Shown here: positions 30,001-38,046 of the stretch, in pieces
Layout of the letters: each line of letters begins with the position of its first letter
How positions within the stretch are numbered: the stretch's first letter is position 1
Assembly (NCBI GenBank): GCA_019635355.1
Contig: JAHBZQ010000001.1
Span: forward strand, 1,922,001-1,986,000
Direction: 5' to 3'
Source of the DNA: Rhizobacter sp.
GTDB taxonomy: Bacteria > Pseudomonadota > Gammaproteobacteria > Burkholderiales > Burkholderiaceae_C
DNA: 64,000 nucleotides
The notes under the pieces: generated by a model
What the model was told of the DNA's origin: nothing
Seen by the model: only the letters and a program-made list of their open reading frames with translations
Database searches by the model: none
Made by a program: the position numbers and the translations under genes

Positions 30001-30698
30001 AGGTAGCGCACGCGCTGCTCGTCGTCGACCCAGCGGCGCCAGGTGGCGCGGCACCAGCGCTCACGCCCATCGGCGTGCAGGAGGCGGCGCTCCACGAGCT
30101 GGGCGGGTTTGCCCGGCTCGGAAAAGAAGTCGGCCTGTGCGCGGTAGGCGAGGTTGAGTTCGCGGTCTTCCTGCGGTTGCAGCTCGACCGGGTCGCGGCC
30201 GACGAGCTGCTCGGGGCGGTAGCCGAGGAAGTCGGCGTAGGCCTGGTTCACCTGCAACAGGCGGAAGTTCTCGTCTTGCACAGCGGCCGGGAAAGGCGAC
30301 TCCCAGAAGAGGCGCATCAGCTCCTGCGGAAGCGACGCTTGCTGTGCGCCGTCGGCCCGTGCCGGGGTTTCGCGCGCGATCCGCAGGGCCCAGCGCTCGC
30401 TTTCGAGCGGGGTGAGCGACACGCTGCAGGGGGTGCCGTCGGGCAGGGTGATGTGATCGGGGAACGCTGGTGCCGCCGCATGGAGCCGGGGCACACCCTT
30501 GCTCAAGACCTGTTGCGTCGACTGGACAAGTGCTGCGCCCAATTGCGCCTGCGTGGATTGCAGGGGGCTGCCGGCGCTGATGTGCAGCCAGCGCTGGGCG
30601 GCGGCGTTGGCGTGGTAGATGCGGGCGCCGCGGTCTACGACGAGGACTGCGTCGGACAGGGTGTCCAGGAAGTGACGCAGGGCCTTGGGGTCGAACAT
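27078..30698 (-). CDS. Soluble multi-PAS sensor kinase of the HisKA_2 family
   Basis: 1206 aa from the ATG at 30698 (MFDPKALRHFLDTLSD); another ATG at 30716 adds six residues and neither has a clear ribosome binding site. Starts with a PAS domain (10-100) and continues with about seven more PAS/PAC modules to roughly residue 990, recognisable by recurrent signatures such as YADFLGYRPEQLVGRDPVEL, NRSARRMFGGDLADFIGQPM and NQTAAQSIGLAPDQLIGRTP. The transmitter is HisKA_2 (MLVKEVHHRIKNNLQGVAGL) followed by an HATPase with LTINELLTNAVKHS. No membrane helix, so it is a cytoplasmic sensor, possibly of redox state or small ligands. The downstream REC-ANTAR protein is the likely partner. The long tandem PAS array is a strong target for recombination; no frameshift is seen. 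Confidence 0.9.
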   Translation of the reverse strand: MFDPKALRHFLDTLSDAVLVVDRGARIYHANAAAQRWLHISAGSPLQSTQAQLGAALVQSTQQVLSKGVPRLHAAAPAFPDHITLPDGTPCSVSLTPLESERWALRIARETPARADGAQQASLPQELMRLFWESPFPAAVQDENFRLLQVNQAYADFLGYRPEQLVGRDPVELQPQEDRELNLAYRAQADFFSEPGKPAQLVERRLLHADGRERWCRATWRRWVDDEQRVRYLSILQDNTAEHVARERADRSARELDDWFDLSPVGMVLFDEQGLLVRTNPAFEALAVHVPVLMSEAEPAVQRLLCWVDGQPLASLQPGASPVEAQAVLTQPDGSVRTLRSAVRCYRTASGQLRFMAVVEDRSAEEERDLAQMQIGALMDTAGVGLATFQESGGWVQHGSALPPSGGGDSAAAAALQSIRREVVLPESLSEYERLQQALRHGERTEVRYAIRHPELGLRWLQTRVEPATLASGKRTTSVVTLDVTEQHQSHQRSDTLLREMTTILENTTAGMAYLRGGVLVRCNSRFEALLGVRAGQVVGFGLTELFASQPDAPQLVHEIEAALAAGNVYDAELSFQLPGQPTQWCALTVRRAGPAGDASEAIAVLSDITRLKAQQMELEALARDRELMFSLSEVGIAFIRGDRVQRANQAMCQLMGLDASTMNGLPTSALYPNEEEFLRLRAVTRASMAKTGRWKGERQLRRHDGSLVWVQVSTRQINDDDPDEGLIASYVNVDDRHRAQQAVALQAERTRAILDSVLVGIVTVGPGGIEWMNRSARRMFGGDLADFIGQPMSTVAMPGDEHPFRQTQYLHELVEGQAETFECKVKARDGREFWVVGNAVVTGRESTGRQLTYALLDIERRRQAEARTAEVQASLQRVIEAAPLAISLFDAQTLRIVQVNQTAAQSIGLAPDQLIGRTPEELFEPTLAERYRADMTLALSTRALTQREYRLETDGEARIWDARYLPMASADASADQLLLVATDVTEQRAAQEARLEAAIAQREMLVKEVHHRIKNNLQGVAGLLQQIGARKPEMAPAISEVVGQVQAIAQVYGLQVGATGPLRVKSVLEAITGSVQRTFGRTIRLTVDGPAHLWALPEAESIPIALTINELLTNAVKHSMAIDDPSAVHCSLGCSEARVQIGIANRGQLPAGFNLARFPGGVSGLGLVRALLPRRSATLTVEQQGDDVLATIVLVPPGVTRIEPV

Positions 30699-30741
30699 GC
30701 GGTGCAGTTTACGCATGCACTGCGTGGCGGTTTGCCGGGTC

Positions 30742-31422
30742 TCGCCCCGGCGGGCGACCTACTTTCTTTGCTTCGCCAAAGAAAGTAGGCAAAGAAAGGC
30801 GACCCGACGGTGGCGGTCCGGCCCGGGGGCCGGACTGCTCTGTGGTGCTCGGGCTCGAGGGGCCGCGCCGAACTCACTTCGCGCCCGTAGGGCGCTACGT
30901 TCAGACAGGCGGCGCGAAGTCAGTTGTTGATGCGCGCTGACGCGCGCGCCCCTCAAGCCCTGCGCTCCTCGACGCCACCCACGGGAAGCGGTGCGACTCG
31001 GCTCGCTTCGCATCGCCTCCTTTTTCCGTTCGCCCTGAGCTTGTCGAAGGGCCCGTGCCATGCGCTGGCTTCGACAGGCTCAGCCCGAACGGTGGGGGGT
31101 GGGCGTGGGGGCACAAACCCAGCACGAGGCGAAGCGAGCCGAGAGTGTGATGCCCGCGAAGCGGGCGGCGGTATCCCGGGGGCCCTTGAGAGCCGTCGAG
31201 CAGCGCAGGGCTTGGGGTGGCGTGCGAAGCACGCTTCGTGAACTGACTTCGGGCAGCTGTCTGAACGCAGCGAGCGAAGCTCGCGGAGTGAGTTCTGCCC
31301 GACACCCCAAGCCCGAGCAGCGCAGAGCAGTCGGCCCTAGGCCGACCGGCGAACGGGGTGCCCTTTCTTTTGCCTTCTTTTCTTTGGGCAAGCAAAGAAA
31401 AGAAGGTCGCCCGCCGGGGCGA
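30742..31422. repeat. Non-coding ~680-bp element with inverted ends and internal palindromes
   Basis: The 19-bp word TCGCCCCGGCGGGCGACCT at 30742-30760 recurs inverted at 31404-31422. Just inside each end is a perfect hairpin: CTACTTTCTTTG/CAAAGAAAGTAG (30759-30770, 30777-30788) and CCTTCTTTTCTTTG/CAAAGAAAAGAAGG (31373-31386, 31393-31406). Further inside, a GAACTCACTTCGCG..CGTTCAGACA..AAGTCAGTT block near 30868-30924 recurs inverted near 31238-31292. A REP pair sits at 31026-31092. Several short open frames cross the region, but all are low-complexity and none is convincing. Such mosaics are common between genes in Burkholderiales; a MITE/BIME-like origin is inference. Confidence 0.7.
31026..31092. 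repeat. REP-type inverted pair
   Basis: CCGTTCGCCCTGAGCTTGTC.. (31026-31052, ending GAAGGGC) and an inverted diverged copy GCTTCGACAGGCTCAGCCCG.. (31068-31092), 15 nt apart. The same family recurs at 42677-42747 and 51104-51130 in this window. Confidence 0.8.
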
Positions 31423-31452
31423 ATTCCCGGCAAGCAGCCACGCAGTGCAGAA

Positions 31453-32661
31453 CTACTCGACTTGAGAAGCCGCCGTCAACGCCGACAACACACACCGATT
31501 GATCTCAGAAACACTGAGCATCAAGGTCTCCGCCGCCGACCGAAAGTCATACAGCGACTCGTTCTCCACCGCCTGCACCAACGCAAAGTACGGCTGATAG
31601 GGCCCCGACCCATCGACAAGCGCCTGGTACACCCGCTCAGGCACAGGAATCGTCTTCAAGAGCTCAGCAAACGGCTGCTTGAACATCCGATCCAGAAGCG
31701 AGAAGACGCCACAGATGAACATCTCATTGCGCATCTCTTCGTCACCGGAAGAGCGCACCAGCTCTTCCATCAAGAGCCCACGCCGCACGGCCGCAAACAT
31801 CACCGGCTTCATGTTCGAGTCCTTGCCAGCTGTCGCGAGCAAGAGCGCCAGCCAGCGCTTCAGCCGCTGGTACCCCAGCATCATGATCGCGTGGCGGAAC
31901 GAGCTGATCTCCACCCGCAGCCCGAAGGCCGGCGAGTTGATGTAGCGCATCAGCTTGAACGCAAGCGATGGATCGCGCTTCAAAGTGCCTTCGAGCTTCT
32001 CGATCGGCTCCTGCTTGTCGACGCGCTGGATCAGCTCCACGATCACCTGCATCTCGGTGGCCGGCTGCTTGCCACCCTTGGCCTGCGCCTGCTCGATGGC
32101 GTCGTCGATCGGCCAGCCCAGCACGGCGGCAGCGCCACGCGTGAAGCTCGCTTCCATCTCGGCGAGCGTGCGCACGCCCGACTGCACGTGCGGAATGTTG
32201 CGGATCACGCCGACCGGCGGCGTGGCACCGGCTTCGTTGATGCGGCGGTCGTCGGCCAGGTCGATGATCGAATAGGTGAAGCACGGCAGCACCTCGCGCG
32301 GCAGCTCGCTCAAGGGGCGGCCCTTGATCAGCAAGGTGGTGCCAGCGGCGTGCAGGTTCTGCAGGGCGACGATGTTGGCGGGGTCGACGGCCATGAAGGC
32401 CGGAACCTCGACCATCAGGTTGGGCGAAGGCGAGGCGCGCAGCAGGTCTTGCAACAGGCTCTCGCTCACCACGTTGAGCGTGGCCTTGCCGCCATCGGCG
32501 GGCCACACGCCGCCCACGGCGTGCAACAGCTGCGCCACGTCGGGCGTCGCATCGGGCTTCAGCGGCACGATGGTCAGCCGGGTCGCCGAGACGGCGCGGC
32601 TGCGGTCGATGAAGGGGGAGTAGCCGAGGGCCACCTGGCCCAGGATGGTGGAGTCGTTCAC
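31453..32661 (-). CDS. HDOD-domain signalling protein (degenerate EAL-HDOD type)
   Basis: 402 aa, ATG at 32661. The C-terminal half (about 195-390) is an HDOD domain: QVIVELIQRVDKQEPIEKLE, DPSLAFKLMRYINSPAFGL, ISSFRHAIMMLGYQRLKRWL and the helical tail. The N-terminal part (1-185) resembles the degenerate EAL module of YuxH-like proteins (LVEVPAFMAVDPAN, LLIKGRPLSELPREVL) without the catalytic ExLxR and DDFG residues, so no phosphodiesterase activity is expected. It follows flgL by 27 bp on the same strand and is probably the last gene of the flagellar operon, linking c-di-GMP-type control to motility. HDOD proteins lack the HD catalytic pair and act by protein contact. Confidence 0.85.
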   Translation of the reverse strand: MNDSTILGQVALGYSPFIDRSRAVSATRLTIVPLKPDATPDVAQLLHAVGGVWPADGGKATLNVVSESLLQDLLRASPSPNLMVEVPAFMAVDPANIVALQNLHAAGTTLLIKGRPLSELPREVLPCFTYSIIDLADDRRINEAGATPPVGVIRNIPHVQSGVRTLAEMEASFTRGAAAVLGWPIDDAIEQAQAKGGKQPATEMQVIVELIQRVDKQEPIEKLEGTLKRDPSLAFKLMRYINSPAFGLRVEISSFRHAIMMLGYQRLKRWLALLLATAGKDSNMKPVMFAAVRRGLLMEELVRSSGDEEMRNEMFICGVFSLLDRMFKQPFAELLKTIPVPERVYQALVDGSGPYQPYFALVQAVENESLYDFRSAAETLMLSVSEINRCVLSALTAASQVE

Positions 32662-32688
32662 GCGCCGCGTCCCTTGGCTTGGGTGGAA

Positions 32689-33885
32689 TCAGGTGATGTA
32701 GTTGAAGAGCGACATCTTCTGCACCAGCGAGTAGCTCTTGAGCGCTGCATCGTAGCCCGTTTGCTTGTTCTGGAAGTCGGAAATCGCCCTCACCATGTCA
32801 AGCCCTTCGGCATTGGAGCGATCGGTCTGTGCAGCAAGTCGCAGATCGTCGAGCCGGCCGGTGGCGCTGTCGATGCGGCCAAGCGTTTCGCCCACCTGCG
32901 CGCGCACCGATTGCATCTGCGCCATCGCCGAATCCACGGCGGCGAGATAGGTCGAGTTGGTCTGGGCGATCTGGGCCGGCGTGCGCAGCGGCGTGTTGAG
33001 CGCGGCCACGGCCGCATCGATCTGGTCGAAGATGTTGAGGTCGGAGGTGGCCGGTGCCAGGTCGAAGGTGTCGGTGTCGGCCGGCACGCCGGTCACGGTG
33101 GCCGACAGGCCGTCGATCTCGATGGCGCGGCCCGACACATAGGGCACACCCGCCAGGGCCGTGGGGCCGCCGTTCTGCAGCACCGAATAGGTGGTCACGC
33201 CGCCCGACACCGAGAAGACGATGCTGTAGCTGTCGCCGGTGAGCTGGCTCGGGTCGGTGACACGGCCGGTGTCGACCCAGGCCTGGCCGGTGTTGGCGGT
33301 GGCCGGGGCGGTGGTGAAGACGCCGTTGCCGGTGCGGCCGCTCATCCACGCGGCGCGGCCGTCCACGCTCAGCGGCAGCGGGTCGCCGGAGGCGGCGTCG
33401 AGCTGGCCCGAGGTGCCCTGGTAGGTCACGCCACCGGCACCGTCGAGAAACGGTGCGTGGTCAGGCGACTGGCCGCCAAAGAGGTAGGAGCCCGAGCCGT
33501 CCTGCCGGTTGGCCACGGCCAGCAGCTGGGTGCGCAGGCCGGCGATCTTGTCGGCCTGGGCGCGGCGTTCCTGGTCGCTGTAGCTGCCGTTGCCGGCCGC
33601 CACCATCGCCTCGCGGATCTGCTGCAGCAGGTCGCCGGCATCGCCGAGCGCGCTTTCCGAAAGCTGCATCGCGTTCTGGCTGGCGTTCACCGCGCGTTGC
33701 ACGGCGTCGGTGTGCACTTCTGCGGCCAGCGCGCGCTCGGCGCGGGCGGCCGCGGCCGGGTCGTCGCTCGCGCGGTTGACGCGCTTGCCGGTGGTGAGCT
33801 GCTCCTGCGCGGTGGCCAGCGCCGTCTGGCGCTTGATCAGCGAGTCGACGGATGCATCGAAGGAGTTGGCGGTGCTGACGCGCAT
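32689..33885 (-). CDS. flgL: Flagellar hook-filament junction protein FlgL (HAP3)
   Basis: 398 aa, start MRVSTANSFDASVDSLIKRQ. Flagellin-like N-terminal helix (SLIKRQTALATAQEQLTTGKRVNRASDDPAAAARAE) and C-terminal helix (MVRAISDFQNKQTGYDAALKSYSLVQKMSLFNYI) with a variable middle, the flagellin-superfamily plan. It is exported through the flagellar type III system and joins hook-associated FlgK to the filament. 31 bp after flgK, followed by an HDOD gene. Length is normal for Burkholderiales FlgL. Confidence 0.95.
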   Translation of the reverse strand: MRVSTANSFDASVDSLIKRQTALATAQEQLTTGKRVNRASDDPAAAARAERALAAEVHTDAVQRAVNASQNAMQLSESALGDAGDLLQQIREAMVAAGNGSYSDQERRAQADKIAGLRTQLLAVANRQDGSGSYLFGGQSPDHAPFLDGAGGVTYQGTSGQLDAASGDPLPLSVDGRAAWMSGRTGNGVFTTAPATANTGQAWVDTGRVTDPSQLTGDSYSIVFSVSGGVTTYSVLQNGGPTALAGVPYVSGRAIEIDGLSATVTGVPADTDTFDLAPATSDLNIFDQIDAAVAALNTPLRTPAQIAQTNSTYLAAVDSAMAQMQSVRAQVGETLGRIDSATGRLDDLRLAAQTDRSNAEGLDMVRAISDFQNKQTGYDAALKSYSLVQKMSLFNYIT

Positions 33886-33916
33886 GGTGGGGGTGCCTCA
33901 GTCAAGTCGATATCGA

Positions 33917-35884
33917 TCAGCCACCCGTCATCTCGAGCAGCGTGTCGAAGACGGACGTGGCCACCTGCAGCATCTTGGCGGCGGCCTGGTAGCTCTGCTG
34001 GAACTGGATCAGGCGCGCGGCCTCTTCGTCGAGGTTCACGCCCGCCTTGTTGGCGCGTGCGGCTTCGGCGGTCTGGGCCATCGCGCTGGAGACGCTGACC
34101 GACGAGCGCGCGCTCTGCACGCGCACGCCGATGTCGGAGAGCGCGCTCGCATACGCATCGGTGATGTTGCGCCCCGGCACCAGCGTGCCGTTGGAAAGCG
34201 TCGTCGCGCCAATGAAGGCGGAGCTGCCGAGCGCCACGAAGGCGTTGGCATTGCCGTTGTTGGCGCCGGGTGAGGTGGTGGGGCCGACGTCGATCACGTC
34301 GCCCGAGCGCGGCACGCCGCTCAGCGAAAGCGAGAAGCCGTTGAGCAGGATGGGGTTGCCGGCCGTCCAGGTGCCGGTGCCGCTCGCGACCACGGCATTG
34401 CTCGCATCGAGCATGTCGTAGTTGTAGTCGCCGGTGTCGTTGTTGAAGGTGATGCGCACCGACTGCGTGGCGTCGTAGGCGGCGGCGTCGACCACGCCGA
34501 GCGAGGCCATGCGGGCAGTGCCGGTGTTGTTGACCGAGAAGCTGCTGGTCACGGCCGAGGCGGCGGCGATGCCGCGCGGGTCGGTCATCACCGAGCGCAT
34601 GTTCGGTGCGGCGGTGCCCACGGCCTGCAGCAGGAAACGGTCACCCGCCGAGGCGGTGCCGGCCGTCATCTGCAGCGTCATGCCTTCGACCTGCACCCCC
34701 GCGGCGAGCGTGGCCGCATCGAAGGGGCTGCCTTGCACGGCCGAACCGTCGGACAGGCGCGTGAGCGAATAGTTGGTGCCGTCGAAGCGCAGCTCGTAGT
34801 CGCTCGCCTGCACGTGGGTGAAATCGCTCACCGCGAGGCTGAAGGTCGCGTCGCCCAGGTTTTCGGTCGACGCGAGTGTGCGCGGTGCGCCCACCGAGAA
34901 GAGCGGGTCGCCGGCACGCGCCGGCTGGCCGCCGTCGAGGCCGAGCGCCTGCTGCTGGTTGACCGCGCCGCTGATCGCCACCGCCATCTGGCCGAGCAGG
35001 TTACGCGCGGCGGTGAGGTCTTCGTTCTGGAAGCGCACCAGCCCGGCGATGCGCCCGCCGGCAATGGCATTGTTGGGCACCAGGCGCGAGACACCGCCTT
35101 CCTGCAGGGCGAGCTGCGTCTTGGCCGGGTCGAACTGGTCGGGCGCGGCGATGAGCGTGTTGGTGTTGCTGCCCAGCACCAGCGACTGGCCGCCACCGAT
35201 GAAGAGGCCCATCGAGCCATCGTTGGCCTCGATGGTGGTCACGTTGATGTAGCCGCTGATCTCGCTCACGAGCTGGTCGCGCTGGTCGAGCAGGTCGTTG
35301 GGCGAGTGGCCGGCGCCGTTGAGCGCGGAGATCTGGCGGTTGAGGTCGGCCACGCGCTTGGCGAGCGAGTTGACCGAGTCGATGTTCGACTTGAGGTCTT
35401 GCGACACGCCGGTCTGCAGCGTGTTGAGCTGGTCGCCGGCCGACTGGAAGCGCGCCGCGAGTTCGCGCGCGCGGGTCACGACCACCTGGCGGGCCGAGGC
35501 GTCCTGCGGGTTGTTGGCCACGTCGACGAAGGCGTCGAGCATCTGGCGCGCGGCGTGGCCGAGGCCGGCCTCGCCGAGGGGCATCACGTTTTCGAGCTGG
35601 GTGAGCTGGTCGAGCCGGGCGGCATCGGCCTCGGCGATCGAATTGGTGGTGGCGGCCTGCGTGGTGAGGAAGCGGTCATACGAGCGCGACACGGTCGCCA
35701 CGTTCACACCCTGGCCGAAGAACCCGGCGCCGGTGTACTGGCCCTTGGCCGTCTCGAGCTGGACTTCCTGCCGCGAGTAGCCCTGGGTGTTGGCGTTGGC
35801 GATGTTGTTGCCGACGGTCTGCAGCGCGGCGAAGTTCGCCGCCATCGCGCGGGTGCCGATGCCCATCAAGGTTGACGCGCCCAT
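33917..35884 (-). CDS. flgK: Flagellar hook-associated protein FlgK (HAP1)
   Basis: 655 aa, start MGASTLMGIGTRAMAANFAA. N-terminal rod/hook signature (LQTVGNNIANANTQGYSRQEVQLE) and C-terminal helical domain (VNLDEEAARLIQFQQSYQAAAKMLQVATSVFDTLLEMTGG) with a large central exposed part, as expected for HAP1. Structural role: first of the two junction proteins between hook and filament. 15 bp after flgJ. The middle region is Thr/Ala/Gly-rich with no sign of frame disruption. Confidence 0.96.
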   Translation of the reverse strand: MGASTLMGIGTRAMAANFAALQTVGNNIANANTQGYSRQEVQLETAKGQYTGAGFFGQGVNVATVSRSYDRFLTTQAATTNSIAEADAARLDQLTQLENVMPLGEAGLGHAARQMLDAFVDVANNPQDASARQVVVTRARELAARFQSAGDQLNTLQTGVSQDLKSNIDSVNSLAKRVADLNRQISALNGAGHSPNDLLDQRDQLVSEISGYINVTTIEANDGSMGLFIGGGQSLVLGSNTNTLIAAPDQFDPAKTQLALQEGGVSRLVPNNAIAGGRIAGLVRFQNEDLTAARNLLGQMAVAISGAVNQQQALGLDGGQPARAGDPLFSVGAPRTLASTENLGDATFSLAVSDFTHVQASDYELRFDGTNYSLTRLSDGSAVQGSPFDAATLAAGVQVEGMTLQMTAGTASAGDRFLLQAVGTAAPNMRSVMTDPRGIAAASAVTSSFSVNNTGTARMASLGVVDAAAYDATQSVRITFNNDTGDYNYDMLDASNAVVASGTGTWTAGNPILLNGFSLSLSGVPRSGDVIDVGPTTSPGANNGNANAFVALGSSAFIGATTLSNGTLVPGRNITDAYASALSDIGVRVQSARSSVSVSSAMAQTAEAARANKAGVNLDEEAARLIQFQQSYQAAAKMLQVATSVFDTLLEMTGG

Positions 35885-35899
35885 GTCGCTCTCTCCTGG

Positions 35900-36781
35900 T
35901 TAGGCCATCGCACGCTGCAGGCGCAGCGTGGTGTTGATCATGCGGGTGAGCTTGTCGGCATACGCCGGGTCGGTGGCGTAGCCGGCCTTCTGCAGGCCGT
36001 GCGCAAACCCTTGCGCCGAAGAACTGTTGGCCACCACCTTCGAGTAGCGCGGGTTGTCCTTCATCAGCTTCGCGTAGTCGGTGAAGGCCTCTTCGTAGCT
36101 GCTGTAGGCGCGGAATTTCGCCTTCACCTTGTGCGGCTGACCGTTGACGTATTCGGTGGTCGTCACCTCGGCGACCGGGCCCTTCCAGTTGGCGCCGGCC
36201 TTGATGCCGAAGACGTTGAACGAGGTGGAGCCATCGCGGTGCTTGATCTCGTGGCGGCCCCAGCCCGACTCGTGCGCGGCCTGCGCCACCATGAAATTGG
36301 CCGGGATGCCGGTGGCCGCTTCGGCCGCCTTGGCGGCGTCGCCGTGCAGCTTGAGGAAGCCCATCTGGCGCTCCTTGCCTTCCAGGCCCCGCAGTGAGGC
36401 CGAGGTGGCGGGAACTTCCTTGCCGGCGTTGCTGCGCTCGACCGAGGCCTTGGCCGCATCGGCCGCGATGTTGGCCAGCGGCTCGCCAAGCTGGCGCTCG
36501 AGCTGCCGGGCGATGATGTCGGACAGGCCGCCGCGCACACCCGTCATCTGGGTGGCGAACTGCTGGTCGAGCATCTCGGTGCCGAGCTTGGTGCCCGAGT
36601 TGTCGAGCATGCCCGAGCTCATCTGCGCATCGCGCATGCTCTTCATGAGCTGCTGCATGAAGATGCCTTCGAACTGCTTGGCCGCTTCGCGGATCGCCGC
36701 CTTGGGGTCGGTGCTCGCGGTATTGCGAAGGTTGGCGATGCCGCGGGCGTCGCCGATCTGGAGGTTGTTGTTGACGCCCAT
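35900..36781 (-). CDS. flgJ: Dual-domain FlgJ: rod cap plus peptidoglycan hydrolase
   Basis: 293 aa from the ATG at 36781 (MGVNNNLQIGDARG); the extension to 36808 runs into an intergenic repeat. The N-terminal rod-cap/chaperone domain (about 25-110) has KQFEGIFMQQLMKSMRDAQM. The C-terminal glucosaminidase-type muramidase (about 140-290) shows PANFMVAQAAHESGWGRHEI with the catalytic Glu in HESGWG, SFNVFGIKA, and FRAYSSYEEAFTDYAKL. It bores the peptidoglycan to let the rod pass. Two-domain FlgJ is the beta/gammaproteobacterial form. It lies between flgI (84-bp gap with a repeat hairpin) and flgK. Confidence 0.95.
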   Translation of the reverse strand: MGVNNNLQIGDARGIANLRNTASTDPKAAIREAAKQFEGIFMQQLMKSMRDAQMSSGMLDNSGTKLGTEMLDQQFATQMTGVRGGLSDIIARQLERQLGEPLANIAADAAKASVERSNAGKEVPATSASLRGLEGKERQMGFLKLHGDAAKAAEAATGIPANFMVAQAAHESGWGRHEIKHRDGSTSFNVFGIKAGANWKGPVAEVTTTEYVNGQPHKVKAKFRAYSSYEEAFTDYAKLMKDNPRYSKVVANSSSAQGFAHGLQKAGYATDPAYADKLTRMINTTLRLQRAMA

Positions 36782-36819
36782 GTCAGGACTCCCGCCGGGC
36801 CGCCCCAAGGGAGGCCTGC

Positions 36820-36834
36820 GCCCCCTCGGGGGGC
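36820..36834. repeat. GC-rich intergenic hairpin between flgI and flgJ
   Basis: GCCCCCTCGGGGGGC at 36820-36834 inside a 36790-36860 stretch (GGCCGCCCCAAGGGAGGCC.. and AGTGAACGAAGTGAACGTGG) of the type widely scattered in Burkholderiales intergenic DNA. In the operon it may shape mRNA decay or attenuate flgJKL; it does not end with a T-run in the direction of transcription. Confidence 0.6.
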
Positions 36835-36864
36835 AGTGAACGAAGTGAACGTGGGGGCTTCATT

Positions 36865-38010
36865 TCAGATCACCTCGATCTCCGCCTGCAAGGCGCCAGC
36901 GGTCTTCATCGCTTGAAGAATTGCGAGCAGGTCCTGCGGCGTGGCGCCCAGCGCGGAGAGCGCCTTCACCACGTCGGCCAGCTTGGCGCTCGCGGGCATC
37001 TGGATCAACGCTCCCGGCTCCTGCTTGATGGTGATGTCGGCCTTCTCGGCCTTCACCGTCTCGCCCTTGGAAAACGGCGCCGGCTGGCTCACCACCGGCG
37101 TGGTGTTGATGGTCACCGACAGGTTGCCGTGCGCCACCGCGCAGGCGCCGAGCGACACGGCCTGGTTCATCACCACCGAGCCGGTGCGCGCGTTGATCAC
37201 GACCTTGGCCGAGGGCGCGGCCAGCTCCAGCGGCAGGTTTTCGATGTCGGCGAGGAAGCCCACGCGCATGTCCTGCGACTCGGGCATGTTGACCCGCACC
37301 ACGCGGCCGTTCACCGCCTGGGCGGTGCCGTCGCCCATCTTCGCGTTGATGGCGCGGGCCACTTCGCGGGCAGTGGTGAAGTCGCTGGCATTGAGGTCGA
37401 GCTGCAGCGTGCGGCCCTGGTTGAGCGGGGTGGGCACCGAGCGCTCCACCGTCGCGCCTTCGGGGATGCGGCCGGCACTCAGGTGGTTGATCTGCACCTT
37501 GGAGCCCGCAGCCGACGCGCCGGCACCGCCGACGATGAGGTTGCCTTGCGCGAGCGCGTAGACCTGGCCGTCGGCACCCTTGAGCGGCGTGATGATGAGC
37601 GTGCCACCGCGCAGCGACTTGGCGTTGCCGAGCGAGGAGACGGCCACGTCGAGCGTCTGGCCGGGTTGTGCGAACGCGGGGAGTTGCGCGGTGACCATCA
37701 CCGCGGCCACGTTCTTGACCTGCAGGCTGGTGCCGGGCGGGATCGTCACCCCCATCTGCTGCAGCATGGCGGTGAGGCTTTGTGCGGTGAAGGGAGCGGA
37801 GGTGGTCTGGTCGCCGGTGCCGTCGAGACCGACGACGAGGCCGTAGCCCACCAGCTGGTTGCTGCGCACGCCCTGGATGGACGCGACTTCCTTGATGCGG
37901 GTGGCGTGGGCCGTGGCGGGCCACCACAGTGCCGCGCTGGCCATGATCACCGTCAGGCCGATCAGCGCCTTGATCAGGACTTCAAGAAGTTGTTCGCGGG
38001 TGGTTTGCAT
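36865..38010 (-). CDS. flgI: Flagellar P-ring protein FlgI
   Basis: 381 aa from the ATG at 38010 (MQTTREQLLEVLIKAL); a GTG at 38031 would add seven residues. The N-terminal signal (IGLTVIMASAALWWPATAHA) ends at an Ala-x-Ala site, followed by the FlgI core TRIKEVASIQGVRSNQLVGY and GLVVGLDGTGDQT. It assembles the periplasmic P ring around the rod with the help of FlgA. AGGAG lies 11 nt before the ATG, but inside a strong inverted repeat (separate entry). It lies 36 bp after flgH. Complete and of normal length. Confidence 0.96.
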   Translation of the reverse strand: MQTTREQLLEVLIKALIGLTVIMASAALWWPATAHATRIKEVASIQGVRSNQLVGYGLVVGLDGTGDQTTSAPFTAQSLTAMLQQMGVTIPPGTSLQVKNVAAVMVTAQLPAFAQPGQTLDVAVSSLGNAKSLRGGTLIITPLKGADGQVYALAQGNLIVGGAGASAAGSKVQINHLSAGRIPEGATVERSVPTPLNQGRTLQLDLNASDFTTAREVARAINAKMGDGTAQAVNGRVVRVNMPESQDMRVGFLADIENLPLELAAPSAKVVINARTGSVVMNQAVSLGACAVAHGNLSVTINTTPVVSQPAPFSKGETVKAEKADITIKQEPGALIQMPASAKLADVVKALSALGATPQDLLAILQAMKTAGALQAEIEVI

Positions 38011-38032
38011 GGTGACAGGAACTCCTGTCACC
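38011..38032 (-). promoter_or_regulatory. flgI: Hairpin enclosing the flgI ribosome binding site
   Basis: On the minus strand GGTGACAGGA, two bases, then TCCTGTCACC directly abuts the flgI ATG at 38010. As RNA this folds as a 9-bp stem with a 4-nt loop, with AGGAG split between stem and loop. Such a structure can hold flgI translation low until a ribosome finishing flgH opens it. Confidence 0.55.
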
Positions 38033-38046
38033 GATTCTGAAATTCT

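Noticed and set aside
31060..34098. 1012-aa plus-strand frame from the repeat element into flgK
   Set aside because: Starts in repeat DNA and runs antisense to three real genes.
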